Shown: positions 1-14,113, counted from the first letter of the stretch. The stretch is DNA of 64,000 bases from Chiua virens (GCA_019787685.1 JAHNUO010000016.1:310001-374000), one strand, 5' to 3'. The notes: generated by a model from the letters alone, not told the origin. A program made the numbers and translations.

Positions 1-3000
1 GGTACGTCGATACTTATAAGTCGTGCCTCGGACTCGGACTCGGTTCCTTACGACGTGCGTCGTGCAGCCGATTTTGGTGAGCGCTTGCGTGGCTAGTGCA
101 GATGCTCACCCGTCGAAAAGGGCGAGAGACGCCCATGCCTACCCCCACGGTCCTTGGCGGTTCCCAACAGTGCCCACAATGCGCACACCGAGTGAGTTCA
201 GCAAGGATCAAACACGGAACGGGAATCACGTTTACTCCTTACTCAACCATCGGAAGGTTCGGCCTACCGCGGACAACCTGTCAAGTGGCGAGCAACCAAG
301 GTGCATCAAGCTGGCAGAACGAATTGGATATCGATAAGAGATCGTATTGGATATTTGAACAGGATTGTGTGGTGATCGCACCGCGGAGACGTCGATGGAG
401 AGGGCCCGCGTGTGACGGTGTTGGAGGTATTTGAAGGAGATAGATCTAACCTGATCACGGTTTCTGAATTCAGCGAGACTGATGATAAGCCGGTACTGGC
501 AAGATCAAGCCCAAATAGTACGGTGGTCGTGGTGATGGCGCAAAACGACCAAAGATGGCGTTCGGGCGCCCGGGAGCCGCAAAATGCCGTGACACATTTG
601 GATGATGGCCACTTGGCGTTCGTCCTCAGTACCATACCGAGTAGCCCCGCTGTCGCGTTCAAACCCGTGTTCACAGCGGACATCCAAATAGCTTTGGATT
701 TGTCTGATGCTCATGGTTTTTCAATCGGGATTGATAACTGGTATCCGAATCAGCGGTCTACCGCTTTGCGCTCGCTATTGTGGCTCGTTACGCGACCGAT
801 AACCGGTGTTTCTCTCTGGGATCTGATTATACACGTGTTGCATGTCGGTGGTATCCTCCCGAGGTTTCACCCCAGCAACCGACACTGGGTGGGTAAAGGA
901 AGCAGAAGGTCGTCTGCGCCCGCGAGCCGTCACACACCAGGCGACAAGAAGAACGCCCTCACAAACGCCTGATGAACGTTTGAACCAAGGTGATGACACA
1001 CAACTTCATCTCCCTGGCTCATTTCCGACTCCAGCCGTCTTCTCTAAATCATCCCTACATTGAATGCGGGGATGCTTCCGCCCCCTTTACCGGCCCTTCC
1101 TGATTGGCACCCTCGTGTACGGCAAAGAGTGGGAGGTCTCGAGGTAGAAGGGGCGCGTCGTTGGTTGGATCCACCCCTGTGCACAATGAATGGCGTTTGG
1201 CTTACGGGAAACCAGGCCTTTCCTTTCCTCTCCTATCAGCAAGCCGTGCACTGATGGGCCTGACGGGCAGGGACGGTACACGCCGGTGTCGGCCATCACC
1301 ACATGCGTCCTGTGATACGCTGCCAACATCGCAGCTTGCTGCGGGCTGACAGAGGAAAAGCCCGAGCACCCTCTTTCTAGTGATCTTGAACAACACGTGT
1401 TCGGAAGAAGAAGAAGAATCCCAGAGGTTTGCGCAAAGGAGGGACGATCCCGGTCTTGGCTGCTTCTTCAGTGTCTAGGGTATGACTAATTCAAAAACGC
1501 AAGGCCACAAAGGATGAAGAGATAAGATTCGGATCTGGCCTCAGGGGGTCGTTTTTATTTGGATGCCGGGGTCAAGGGTATCCGCGATATTCCGTGGAAT
1601 ACACCAATGATCCAACCACTGGCAGAAACTCTCTTTGACACTGGCAGTTCAACCCTCGCTGAGGCGACGGGACTGGAGAAAGACGTGATTGTTTGGCAAT
1701 ACCCCCAGAACCAAACAAACGCCCGCACTAAAACTACACGGTCGAATCGCAGTTTCGTGACTTCGTTTCGCCAAGTTGCAAAAGAACTTTCATGTTGTCC
1801 TCTTCGTATTCCCACGGTCGTCGATCCATTACCCCAGGTAATTTATCTTTAGGTCTTTCCCACCTAGCCCCATTTGCCCATTGGCGACTGGTACATATGT
1901 GCGCACATTGCTCCGTGGCGTCTGGGGTTCCGAAATTGTGGCACCCGGAAGCGATGCAGAAAGCCCAGGAAGAAAGGAGGAAGCCAGGCATTCCGGGTAC
2001 GTAACTGGAAAATGCTCATCTCTTCACCCACAGCACAAGGCACGGCTCCATACTTCGAGATGTCGACATCGCCCTGCATCGCTGCGGATGACGATGACGG
2101 GGCGCACTTTGCATGTTCACGCTAACGTCATCGCCCTTCATCGCCGGAAACTTTCTTATCGTTGGCGCAAAGCGTGTTATCTCGCAGCTAGAGGAAGGCA
2201 ACATGTTGAAATGACGTCGGTCCTTCCGCTCCGTAACGCGTGCGTGTCCATTGGTACAGGGCTGGATTCGGTGTGTGATTCACTGCCCCTTGGAAATCAT
2301 ACATTCCGTGAGCCTCGGGCGTAACAATCTACCCATCTTCAGACCAGGTCCGCCGTTCAACGTTCATGTGCTTCCTAGTAAATGAACGTGATCCGACATA
2401 TCCCGTCCCTTCCGTACTAGACCCACCGCCCCCCCACTCATTTTATTAAACATCGCGATGCCTTTTAATTATGCCTCGTGTTTCGTGTTTTCTTTTTTCT
2501 ATTTTTCGACATCATGAAAGGAATGCAAAGCTTGTTCTCCAACGATACTGATCCATATCGCCCTAGGAGAGATGGAGGAAAGATAGGAGGTCTGGATCCG
2601 CCTCTGGGTCAGTTCGTTCCGCCAGCCGGCCAGGCATGGAGACCCGTCGTGATCCTACAGCTTGGAGTTCTTGTCAACTTGCTGACGTTGCATTGTCGAC
2701 GAAGTCCACAAAGACAATTCAAACGGAACCCGGAAGCACAGCATTCCACTCCAACAACACATTGGACCCACAGTGTATCTAGGAGTCCTGTTCGTTTATT
2801 GTTTTTCGCCTCGCGTTGTTGTTCGAATTATCTCGGGAGCGTACGTAACTAGGCTACCACGCCGAAGCCGCGTTGTTTCTCCGGGTTTCAAGCCCAATTT
2901 ATGACAAACACAGACGGAAAGAAAGGGTTAAGAGAGTGCGAGACAAGTTTATAATATGCCGAACCCGCGCCCCCTGAGTTACCCATTTCGCGACGTGCCC

Positions 3001-3200
3001 TCCCACACAGCGTGGCCAATCTTGATCCACGCTATCTTCATTCCATATTTACACCCGAATTCTAGAGGAAAGAGCGGAATATACCATCAACACGTTGCAT
3101 TGGCCGTGACAGGCAACCCGCTATCGTCACTTCTTCCACCAGCCAACTCGGGCAGGTGGTCATAATACAGCCACCGCGTCCGAGGTAAAATACCGCCTTC
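1..3200. other. Intergenic or unresolved stretch
   Basis: No gene is recognised here. The longest open frames are 412-972 on the plus strand (186 codons) and 306-683 on the minus strand. They overlap each other, and neither shows a domain, a membrane segment or a convincing splice pattern. A short plus frame at 2478-2852 starts with a Phe-rich stretch and looks random. The plus frame at 412-972 has an acidic, fairly balanced composition in its first half and could be an exon of an unknown gene, but nothing confirms it. Confidence 0.3.
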
Positions 3201-4900
3201 ATGTCCTGCCTCTCCCTCTCCCCTCACACTCGCCTTTCCCCACTCGCCATGTATCCTCTATCAGTCCTTTCTTCACCTGCACTCTCCGCTGCTAGCCGTC
3301 TCTCAGACGGAAGCACTGGTCGACACTCTGATCACAGTCACCGCTCGAAAAGCCAGACCGATTTCGAGATCGAGCGTCCCCTCAAAAGCTCCACCAACCC
3401 TCCCAAGCGACCGTCTGTACGGAGAGGCAAGTCTGATTACGCAGCCGAGCATGCGCTCCGTGGGAGTGTCTCGCGCTTGATCGCTGCCAAATCGCGTCCC
3501 TTCACCGCCTCCGGCCGTATCCCCATCGATCCCTCCGCACTCGTCCTCTTCTTCCGCTCAAAGGTGCGTCTCTTCCCATCCTAGCTCGTACGATATATTG
3601 AGAACCTGTGGAAATAATAGAGTGGCATCACTCACTCGCTCGATTTCCCTGTTGATGTTGACTACGACACGCCGCCCGCGCTGGACGTCTTGATGGCAGC
3701 GTGTCGACCACACCAAACTGCAGGGATCAACGTCTACCCAGATCGCGACTCCCTCTTCTACCCCCCCAACCTTCCTCTGACCGCCACCCTCGAGATCGCG
3801 AACCACCCCATCCTAGACGCAGTGCGCAATGCACTCTTCCCAAATCTGCCCGTCGGCCACTACCTCATCACAGTGCGGGATCGACTGGAGGTGGTAGCGA
3901 ATGGGTGCCGGATGACTCCACAGCCTCGCACGTTGCGGAATGACGGGCGAGTGGCCACTATCACGGTCACCCTCCCTGTGCAACACCGTGGTGGTGCAAT
4001 GGTCGTCCGCGATGCCGACGGAAACGAAGAGAAGTTCTTTGGGGGTGGTCAACCCGAACAAGTCGAGTGGACTGCCTTCCTCGCCGAATGCGAGTACGAA
4101 GTCGAGACCGTCCAACAGGGGTGTCGGATGAGCATCTCGTTTGCCGTGCATTTGAAGACGTACGGGCCATCGGTGGACCCACTCATAACGCCGAGCGAAC
4201 ACTTTTTGGATCTATTGTCCCCTGTGTTAAGTCTGTCACGAGGGCGAAAAGTGGCATTTTACCTCACACAAGAGTATGGCATGAATCCAGCCGAAGCGCT
4301 CGCCGAATCTTTGGTACCGCTTGTACGTCAGTTTCATTTAGATGTTCCTGCATCGCACCTCACCTTGTGCCTTGCGCCTTGGGTCGAGGGGCGTGCTGCG
4401 ACGCGGTCGGTGAAAGAGCGCACACTGACAGCATCCTGTATTATCAGCTAAAAGGGAACGACTCGCTCCTGTACCACGCCCTCAAGTTGTATAAACTCGC
4501 ACCCGAACTCCACTGGGCAGCAGGGGGATACGTCTGGCCCATCGACCGCACCGTCGAATGTGGCAGTGAAGCCCTCTCCGAATCGCCCACGGCTGCGGCC
4601 ATGATGGGCTTCTCGACACCCTATAGCTCGCCCTCGAAGCACAACGTGCCCATCCCACGACCGATGGGTTTCTACGGCGATCCAGCAGAAGATGAAGAAC
4701 TCGATACGATGCGGACGGAAGCGGATATCATCCGATTGCGGGTAGAAGAATCCGGTGCGATCGCGATATCGGAGGCGGACATCTTCGTCTTGTCGGATTG
4801 GGCGCCTGGACCGATGACCAAGGAGCGGGTGTGTTTCGCGTCCGGCGGAGAGCTGGAAAAACTTGTTGTGAATGTGTTGATGGTCACGTATGTCCCATGA
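3201..4900 (+). CDS. 2OG-Fe(II) oxygenase-like protein, iron site degenerate
   Basis: The protein resembles the large basidiomycete family annotated as 2-oxoglutarate/Fe(II)-dependent oxygenase (prolyl 4-hydroxylase-like) domain proteins. Three exons fit: 3201-3567, 3620-4322 and 4448-4900, with GT-AG introns in phase. The jelly-roll core is recognisable as TITVTLPVQHRGGAMVVRD, followed by WTAFLAECEYEVETVQQGCR, where the final Arg matches the 2OG-binding Arg position. In the family, as I know it, the core carries an H-x-D pair and a distal His (CEHEV). Here the distal position is Tyr (CEYEV) and no H-x-D is seen upstream, so the iron triad looks lost. A Ser/Arg-rich N-terminal region precedes the core. 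An alternative start is the ATG at 3249. The 3' end is uncertain, because a good donor (GTATGT, from 4889) near the stop could lead to a further exon. Confidence 0.65.
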
Positions 4901-5348
4901 CTGTAATGACTTTTTTATGGGTATTGCGTCTGTTGGTTCTGAGAACCCGGGCTGCTACGATGACGATGGTGAGACGACTCTGAGGCCCTGACGTTGTATT
5001 TCGGTCCCTGGCTTTTTTTTCTATGGTGTGATATATTAGTGATACGTTTCCACTTGTAATAAACTTCAAAAACAGCTCAAAAATATGAACAACTTGAAGG
5101 CGAGCCCAGTACGCAGACGTTGCGATAAACTTGTGCACTTGCTTGATGTTTCAATCTCCGATCAAACTTCATTCACACGATTCGCACCTTGCCGGATAAG
5201 TTTTTTCTTAATGCCACCATGGTGCTATTTTGATCCGGTTGGTTGTGAGGGATATGCACAAATGAGACTGAAGCCATCAGGTTCAGTTTGATGGCAAGCT
5301 ATGTCACTGTCAGCTCTTTGTGGTGGAATGCGAGCACTGGTTTCAACT

Positions 5349-5804
5349 TCAGACTGTCCTTTCAAATGAAACTGTCCTTTTGAATGAATTGTGCGCCCAC
5401 CACAATTGTCCAACAGGACTCGTGACGGATCTGATGTCTACATGGTCCTCTCCACAGGTCCCCGGCCGAGGCACTGGATTAATATTGTTCTTGATGCTCT
5501 CCAGTGTCGCACTCTCAACGTGAAGGGATGGTCCCATCTCGGCCAATCTCTCCTTCGACATTGAAAACGCAGCTGCATCCAGAGCGTACGGTACACTAAA
5601 CCTCTCCAATGCCTCCTGGCTCGTAATCAGTCTGATCTGGAACAAATCTCCCGTAGGCGCATGGAATTCGGCGCGCGTAGCCGTGTGTGGGGCCGAGGTA
5701 CCATCCAGTGACATCGTCGGTGACCCTACGCAGGAAACGTACGAAACAGATTCGAGTTGGACCCTGATTGCGAACGGCGAAGGTTGTTCCTCGACGGTGC
5801 ACAC
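5349..5804 (-). CDS. Unrecognised coding-like frame
   Basis: An open frame of about 150 codons on the minus strand. It extends upstream of its first Met in the same frame to about 5850, where a TAG in acceptor context could mark an exon start. Composition is balanced, with the sequence ESVSYVSCVGSPTMSLDG near the N-terminus and a Leu/Ser-rich middle, but I see no known domain. It may be the last exon of a gene lying further right, since coding-like segments continue on the minus strand at 6220-6480. No function is proposed. Confidence 0.3.
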   Translation of the reverse strand: MCTVEEQPSPFAIRVQLESVSYVSCVGSPTMSLDGTSAPHTATRAEFHAPTGDLFQIRLITSQEALERFSVPYALDAAAFSMSKERLAEMGPSLHVESATLESIKNNINPVPRPGTCGEDHVDIRSVTSPVGQLWWAHNSFKRTVSFERTV

Positions 5805-5809
5805 GAGTG

Positions 5810-7045
5810 ACGCGTTTCGTGCGACTCGCGATACTTGAGAGCCAGACCGTATATACTACGCGGCCGATTCAGAACGCAGCACCAACGAAGTCGGATCATC
5901 AGGAAGTAGTGAGAGCCATGTCGCCAGTGTGATGGTGTGCATGCTAGTGGTGTGAATTGAAGGGGTTATACTGAACCGTGCACGTCCCTTCCAGCCGGCG
6001 ACGAGCCAGCAATATGCGAGAGAGGAGGAACCGCAAAGTGAGAAGTCGCATGATTGGGTCCAGGGTCGTTCAACGATATCGTCGTGATCGTCTCCGGCGC
6101 CTTCCTCTCGGGTCAGCAGCGATCCAGCTCAGGAGGAAGCGACGCCGACACCTCCGTATCAGATTCGTCAACGATGAATCCATCATCATGTCAAACAGTC
6201 ACATCTCGGGGTGCTCCTCATCGTCCTCGACAAGCGTAGGCGTCCCATAACACGGGCCTTGATCGTCCTCCATCTCCGAGGTACCCCAGGGAAGAACATG
6301 GCATGTCGGTGATGAACAACTCCAAGAGGAGTGCACGAACATTGAGAATCGCACTGTCATGGGCTGTGGTGAACTTGATGACACAAAGAAGAATAGACGC
6401 ACAAGCTGTTATATTCTCTGCCTTGATAGCTGCCTGCACGTTTGGAGGGAAGCTCGTGCCTTTCGCCGTGTCGATCAAGGATCTCTCTAAGGTAGCCAGC
6501 AGGAATCAATCTTATTCAGGGTTGGAAATGAACGTACCCGTGCTGTCTTCTTTGCCCGGTCTCCTTGCATACTTCCTGTTCCTAAAACAGATATACTTGA
6601 TGTCGAGAGAGAGAAATCGTGTGGCTGTGTACATTAGACTGCCTTCCACGTGCTGCACGCCGGTCGCAAGTCATTTGAAAATTTAGCGTCGTCACGACCG
6701 TATTTACGCTCACGTTCAGCGCTCTTATACTCTTGAGGTAATGTAAGCCATATCGATCAAATGAAAGCAAGCTAAGTAACCGATGATGTTCAATGCAGTC
6801 ATCAAACTCGGGACCTGCCTAACGCCCAGGTTTCAGCATAGGTTGGTTGCACAGCTGAGTCTGCGTGCCTGTAGGAGCGTAAGCTACTGCTTCGCGCCTA
6901 GAATCTTCATCATATCTCATTGTAATATGCAGGTCGGAAGTGTTTCAGTCTGGTGTTCTGCTTCTCCCGCGTCCTTCATAGACCCTTCGCGCCGAATAAC
7001 GGGTATCCGACCGAACACTCGCTTCCAGCTTGGTCGTCTACCAAC
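5810..7045. other. Unresolved stretch with fragments of minus-strand coding sequence
   Basis: The minus frame at 6218-6478 reads like protein, with an N-terminal part TAKGTSFPPNVQAAIKAEN and a hydrophobic middle. It could belong with the frame at 5349-5804, but I could not build a continuous spliced model. Plus-strand frames here are Arg-rich shadows. No repeat or RNA gene is seen. Confidence 0.25.
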
Positions 7046-9596
7046 ATGTCCACGATTGCACAGGCGCAAATCAAGTGGTGAAGATCTCAATAATGATACC
7101 AATGCAGCCGATTCAGACTCCTCTCTGTCTCTTCAGAACCTCACTATACCTCCCTCTCCCCCGAGAAGTCGCGTCCATTCGGCACCCCACTCCCTTCCAC
7201 CATTAGGACCTGGCATCCCTGCACGCGGGAAGCCGGATATTACTCCCGCCCCTCGGCACCGGAATTCCTGCTCGTCGACCACCCAGTGTGAGCCTCAACA
7301 CACCTCCAACATCTCCATTCCGCACATCATTCGTCCCATACAATAATGCTACGGCTCATTCCCGTACTCGGTCAATTTCCTCTGGGCCTTCGTTTGTCCC
7401 CCCAGTCCCTTCACCACTCGCTTCCTCTTTTCCTGCCCGTGTACCATTACATCCATTCCCTTCTGGTGGTACCCCCGAGGTTCACGTGTCGGACATTGAC
7501 GAGCGCGTTCCTCCTGGTCACATCAGACGACATTCACGCCTCCATTCCAGAAACTTGTCTATATTCTTTCCTAGACCTCACGCCACAATTTCCGAAGACG
7601 AACGACCTGTGGACGAAGAAGCTCCCCCACCTTCACCAGATCCGATTCTCATTCCAACCTCTCAATCCGATAGCGTCGTCACCTCTGGGCCTCAATCTGG
7701 TCAAGAGTTCAACACCGCATTCACGTTTGGCGGTCTACCCAAATCGAACTCTGAGCCCAATGGGATACGAATGTCGGATAGTGGTGTCACTACGAGACGC
7801 GGCCATCATCATAAACACTCACTTTCGCACAACTTCTTCTCGTTTCTCGAACCTGGGCAGTTGCGGACGCTGGAAATACCGAGCAAGGGACCGGACCTGC
7901 AGACTGCACCTACACCTACACCGATATCCCCGTGGGCCCCGAATTCGAATGGGGAAGAGGTCTCTCCCACAATTGATGTCGTCCCACGGTCCCTAGCCAA
8001 GTCCCCTGTTCCCACCGTGTCGAGTTCGATGCCGTCCCCCCAAAGCAATAGTGTTGCACTAGGAGAGTAAAACCATCTCTTCCACGGGAATGACTGCGAT
8101 GCTCATTGCTTCTGCTCAATTTGCCTTGGGCGCACTGCTATGGACGCGTGGTCAAAGTATCGGCTCGCTCGCATTGTACAGGATTGGGCTATTGGGTCGT
8201 TTTCGACGCAGTGGGTATTGCTGGGCCTGTCATCATTGCGAGACGGATGAAAGGAAAGATGGATGGAATGTACGGGTGAGTCCTGTAGCACTTATCCTCT
8301 TGTTGTGGGACTGAGCTGGATTGAAACTAGTCCCGCGCGCCGTGGGACGACGCTGCTCTTTACTCAATGCGTGTATCTCATGTTTGCGGGTGTTTATGTT
8401 GCGAAAGAAGCCGTCGAGCATTTATTATTATCAGCCGGAGGTAACACGCACGGACATGGTCACGGTGGTGGTGCCGTAAGAGATCCTGGGATTGTCGGCG
8501 ACGGACACCATCATCACTGGGGAGATGAGATGCCTGAGACGCTCGGGTGAGTCATTAAGAAAAGACGTTTTGAGCTCGAGTGATCTCAACGAACGCTCAG
8601 TCTTCGGTTCCCTGTCCTGCTCATTTGCCTAGTGCTGGTGTCGCTAGTAGGCACCTCAGCCGTGTTCGGCCAACACGAAGTGCTCGTGCGCAGTAGGTTT
8701 CAGTTCGCTATTTGTCGTGCCCGAGTCCGTTGACCCCTAAAAATAGTAACAAATAAACATATCCCTTCCCCGCTCTCTCTTCTCCGGCCGGGATATCAAC
8801 CACCTCCCCCGCTAGAGCATAGCACGAGCGCTCAACGAATTTTTCGTAACCCGTATGCGCTCCCGCCAATTCTGTTCTGTCTCGCGATATTGGGTGCCTG
8901 AGATGGTTCTAGACGTGTAAGTGTAAATTTGATCACCTGTTGCTTGGCTATGACGTCTGAAGCCCTATTTTTCAGGGCACACTACGCACCCTTCGATCTG
9001 GCGCTTGCTGCATTGGAGGTGATCGTCACTGCGCATGTGGCATTTGCTGCTTGTGTTGTGCTTGGTGGTGTCTTACTACAGACAGCCCCACCGATGATTC
9101 CTCCTGGATTGAACAAGGGTGGGTCAATAGTTCCTATAGGGATCGGTGGCCCAGCCAGGCGGATGGAGGCGTTTTGGAGAGTCGTTAGAGAGGTACGTGG
9201 ACCAAAGGTAGGAGGCAGACAGTTGAGCTGACACGCAGGCAGATCGAGCGTCATGAGCACGTTGTGCATTTACCAGCACCACATGTTTGGCAGGTCATGC
9301 CTGCTGGGCAGTCACTATCCGTGGATGTGCATATACCCCAGACAATCGATACCCCTACACACTCGAATGGCCATGCCCACCATAATCACGATGTACATAC
9401 GCATCCTCTGAGGACGTCCTCGCCGGCGCTCATCATCACACTCTCACCGCACGTGCAGGCGAGCCTTTCGGATACTGATATTCTGGCGTTGACCCAATGG
9501 GCGAGTTCACGTGTTCTGTTGGCACTTGCAAAGAGCGGTAACAAAGACGGGGAAAGTGCAGAGGTCGAGGTCACTGTCGGTGTCGTGAGGGCATGA
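7046..9596 (+). CDS. ZRG17-like cation diffusion facilitator (zinc transporter subunit), frameshifted as read
   Basis: Likely an endomembrane zinc transporter subunit of the CDF family, closest in feel to fungal ZRG17, which works with MSC2 in the secretory pathway. The N-terminal third is Ser/Pro-rich and cytosolic. It is followed by a His stretch (GHHHKHS, near 7802), hydrophobic helices such as MLIASAQFALGALLW and TGLGYWVVFDAVGIAG, a His-rich loop (HGHGHGGG, GDGHHHHWGDE), APFDLALAALEVIVTAHVAF, and a CDF-type cytosolic tail ending at TGA 9594-9596. Good introns are 8276-8332, 8548-8600, about 8692-8748, 8920-8975 and 9193-9242. Keeping this reading requires +1 shifts near 7251, 8069 (at an in-frame TAA), 8177 and 8900 (at a TGA). 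The start is uncertain; ATG 7046 is a guess. Confidence 0.6.
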
Positions 9597-9909
9597 GGTT
9601 CAAAGAGGGGCGGCGGAGACGATCGTAAGTCGCCGCTTTTACTGTAATTGGGTTTTCAGGAGTCTGGGGTAGTGGATTAACATTTTCTGCTTTGATCGTG
9701 GCATGGATATACCCCATTCAGTGATAAAACAAATTTTCCGTCAGTGCATTCAGTTATGTCAAAGTCTTTGAACAAGGTCGATTGAGGGTGGTCACTCGAT
9801 CAGCCTCGTAATTCAAACCGACAGGGGCCTGACTCGGGATAAGCAAGTATAGTATTGAATGGCAGGTCACGTCGACTCCTCTATCGTCGACAGGGGCCTT
9901 GGAGGTCAG

Positions 9910-9916
9910 TATAAAA
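9910..9916 (+). promoter_or_regulatory. TATA box of the mannitol dehydrogenase gene
   Basis: A TATAAAA lies 77 bp before the ATG at 9993. The downstream leader is pyrimidine-rich, as is usual for well-expressed fungal genes. It was assigned by position and sequence only. Confidence 0.5.
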
Positions 9917-9992
9917 GATGGCAGGCGTCTCTTTGTCTTTTCAGAACCAACTTTTTCGACCATCCAATCACTTCTTTACTTATTCCTTCAGA

Positions 9993-11158
<1,166 letters not shown>

Positions 11159-12002
11159 AGGCGATTCAGACAATAAGTTATTTCTATCATTATTCGGCAT
11201 TTGGCGAGCAGAATTGTGTATGTAATTTTAGGCCCGAATAAAATGAGAGAGGCGATCTGTTGTTTATTTTCGTGCGGTTGAGATTCGCCGACAAGAGAAC
11301 CTGAATGACGTTGGTCTCGCGTGTGCGAGGTACAATTACATACTTGCGTGATTGATGGAAGGTTATTGTCGCTTGCGGGTGAACGTTTGAACGTTTGGAC
11401 CCTGGAAACACGAGCACGGTTATTCATGTGCGCCCGAACTCAAGCACGTTGATCCCAGAGTCAACCGTTTCCCACTGCATCCAAAAAGGAACACATTTTC
11501 TGAGTTCTGACACTGCATATCGAACGCATCATCGACTGAGGAACAATCTCTGTGTGATTTACCTCGTGCGCAGTAGTACTATGTGGCCTGACGACGAAAT
11601 GTTGTCGTAATGAGGAGTATTCTCGTCGAAAGTAACCTTGGTCGGTTACATATATGGGAAGCGAGTGTCGATGACATTACATACTTGCCACTTGGGGCGA
11701 GCAAAGCATCACCTGATATGACTTGATCCCAACAGGCTGTGCGGGCCGTAGAAAACCCAACAATCCATCATTCGTTTTCCCCGACTCTCGTTAATACCCA
11801 CGTCTCCTCCTTTTCTGCTCCTCCGAAGACTCTTGCGACCCTCGACCACGCAACCCATACCAGGCAGATTCGGAAATCTGTTGGTTCGATTTGAGAACAG
11901 TGTCCGAGGTAGCGTCCGGGATTTTCCCAGTTTCAGGGATCCTCCCTCCGCTCTACTTCTCTTCTCTTCTTCTCTTTTGCACCCAATGCTTGGTGCTTCA
12001 AG
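11159..12002. other. Intergenic region
   Basis: No gene is supported. Open frames on both strands are short and overlap. The stretch 11930-12000 is CT-rich (tct/ctt runs) directly upstream of the small gene at 12003, which suits a fungal promoter or leader. Confidence 0.4.
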
Positions 12003-12560
12003 ATGATCTCCCATCCATATGCCACCGCTTCGCCGACTTATATGTACGCCGAGGAGGTGAGTGACGACCCTCTACTTCACTTTGGGTGCGCGCGTTTTGA
12101 GACTGACCGTCGTGATTGACCGACTAGGGGAATGTGGAACAGCATGCCAACAACCCACATACCGTTTATCCGAGAAGGGACGAGCCCTGTTCCCACCAGC
12201 AGTTTCACAGCTTCGTACCCGTGAGTAGAATCAATGGACTCAGTTTTGCTTCGGATCGAACAGGAGGTCCTGAAAAAATTTGACGTCCAGCGATTCTCTA
12301 CCGAGACGATGTTGCAACTATCACAAAGCAGCACGACGGACTACACCAACGGAGTCGCTAGCTCGAGGAACTTGCGTTCTTCGACAGAGGACTCGTTGTA
12401 CACGCCGATAAGCCTCACTGTGAGTCGCGAGTCCTCGTTGGCGATCTCATCCTTGCTGAAGTTGTCTTCAACCTCGTTAGGCCCGTATCTGGCGGACAGT
12501 GAAGAAACTGACAAATGCCGCGAAGCATCGGTTTTCGTTGATCTCGTTACGCAGCAGTGA
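12003..12560 (+). CDS. Small hypothetical protein, three exons
   Basis: A gene model rather than one open frame. Exons 12003-12056, 12128-12220 and 12264-12560 are joined by two phase-0 introns with GTGAGT donors and TAG or CAG acceptors, giving 147 aa. The N-terminus is rich in Tyr, His and Pro (HPYATASPTYMYAEE). The rest is Ser/Thr/Leu-rich and ends VFVDLVTQQ. No signal peptide, membrane helix or known domain is visible, and I do not recognise the family. The clean agreement of three exons in one frame and the CT-rich leader support it being real. Confidence 0.45.
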
Positions 12561-12802
12561 ACGTTCGTTTCGTCCGACCCTGCCATTACAATCTTAATCA
12601 CGACTCCGGCAAGTGGTCATTCGTAACGTCTGCTCAGAGCGCGGCTGGCGGCTAATCTATCAGTCTAATCATGTTTCAGCTTTGTTCTGATTTTCCGCTG
12701 CTTCATGTTATACTTGTGGTCACGTTTAATCCGTGCACTTACGCGTCGTTTGTCACATCTACTGACTCATTTGTCCGACTGAAACCTAGACTCGATCGTA
12801 CT

Positions 12803-13870
12803 CTAGACTCGTTTTAAATGCCATTTATTGTCTGGACATCTCAAAGAACCGAAGAGGTATTTCTTGGCGAGTTCCTCGAGAATGAAATAAGACGCTTGCA
12901 TGTGCTGCTTTGTGACGAGATCAGCCTTTAAAGCAGACAAGTCATTGAACTGGCAGGCAGATCGTGCCAGCCCACACACATGATCCGCAGCAGATATCAC
13001 TAGATCCTAACATGAAAGCCACTTGTTGCTAAGGCTGCGGCGGTAGTGCGGTCCATCACTTGATTTTTGATCGCGAGTTGCCCATCTCCGTTTGTACTGA
13101 TGCCATTCGCGTTCTCTATTTCCGTCATTTGTATGGGGTTTCTACCGTGTCATAGCCTACCCAGACAATGACACTTATACCCTCTGTTCGCGGCAAAGGC
13201 AAGCTCTGTCTCACCTGAAGACGACTCAATGAACTAGGGTGATAGGCAGTGGACTAAAATGCGACTAATCTGACCCAGAGAGTAGCCGGGGCCATTGCTG
13301 GGCAAGCCGGGTGGCTATATCAACGGGGAATTTGGGTCCTCGACAAGCAAACACGGGAATCCCGTCAGTGATACAATGAAGCACATGAGAAACGATAGCT
13401 GAGCCGCTCCAAACGCAGTAACCGTATGGCGATGCGGTTCCTATAATCTCTCAATAAGGCTTAGATACACTTACATTAGCGACGAGGACTTCTAGATGTC
13501 ATCATCAGAGAATACGTAATTGAGGCTTGACATACCTGGAGGTTTCAAAGGTAGCCCCAATGGACAAACTAATCAGCTCGCCAGGCAAGTTTGAGTTGGA
13601 CTCTTGAAATAAATGAAGGAGAGCTGTCATCCGATGTGTGCAAGGCAGTGACCGTGCACTCTAGAACGTAATTCGTCGCCTTCATGACCCAACACATTAA
13701 TGCTCCACTGCCAAACGTCGTCCACCATACAGCCGATTAACCTCAGCACACCGACGAAGGACCTCCAACTCCTTGACCGCGTCATTGTACGTCAACGAAA
13801 GTCTGGTTGGATTCTGCTCTCCCTACTGGAGACATTTGAGAGTTGAGATACTAGAGTCTTGGAGAACAAG
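12803..13870 (-). CDS. Unrecognised, probably broken minus-strand gene
   Basis: Several protein-like segments follow each other on the minus strand but cannot be joined cleanly. In order they are: a charged helix-like part LTYNDAVKELEVLRRCAEVN, then MTALLHLFQESNSNLPGE, then YGYCVWSGSAIVSHVLHC with FACRGPKFPVDIATRLAQQW, and finally the open frame 12803-13000 with SACQFNDLSALKADLVTKQH. Stops and one very short candidate intron (34 nt) interrupt the chain. It lies head-to-head with threonine synthase. I do not recognise the family. It may be a decayed gene or a real gene with indels like those of its neighbours. Confidence 0.3.
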
Positions 13871-14113
13871 GGTAGCTTGCCTGCATGCTTCGGAACGTAT
13901 CTTTTGTCCTCTGCAAAAAGTAGTTGCGAAAGTTGTAAGATTGAAATGAGCGTGCAGCGCGAAGTGTAGAGCTGTAGAGGCCTCGGATGGCTCGGGGTGA
14001 CGGTGGAGTGGTCATAACTTGCAAGTCCGCTTATTCCGGGAGATTTGCTTAAGTAAAGACTGTGGCAGTGCTTTCTTCGGATCGCAGGGCCACCTCGAAT
14101 CACAACGATAGCG

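Noticed and set aside
412..972. A 186-codon plus-strand frame as a gene
   Set aside because: An equally long minus frame overlaps it, no domain or splice pattern supports it, and it lies near the window edge.
5978..6250. Arg-rich plus-strand frame as a basic protein
   Set aside because: Its repetitive Arg/Ser content looks like the shadow of sequence coding on the other strand, and it has no start context or homology.
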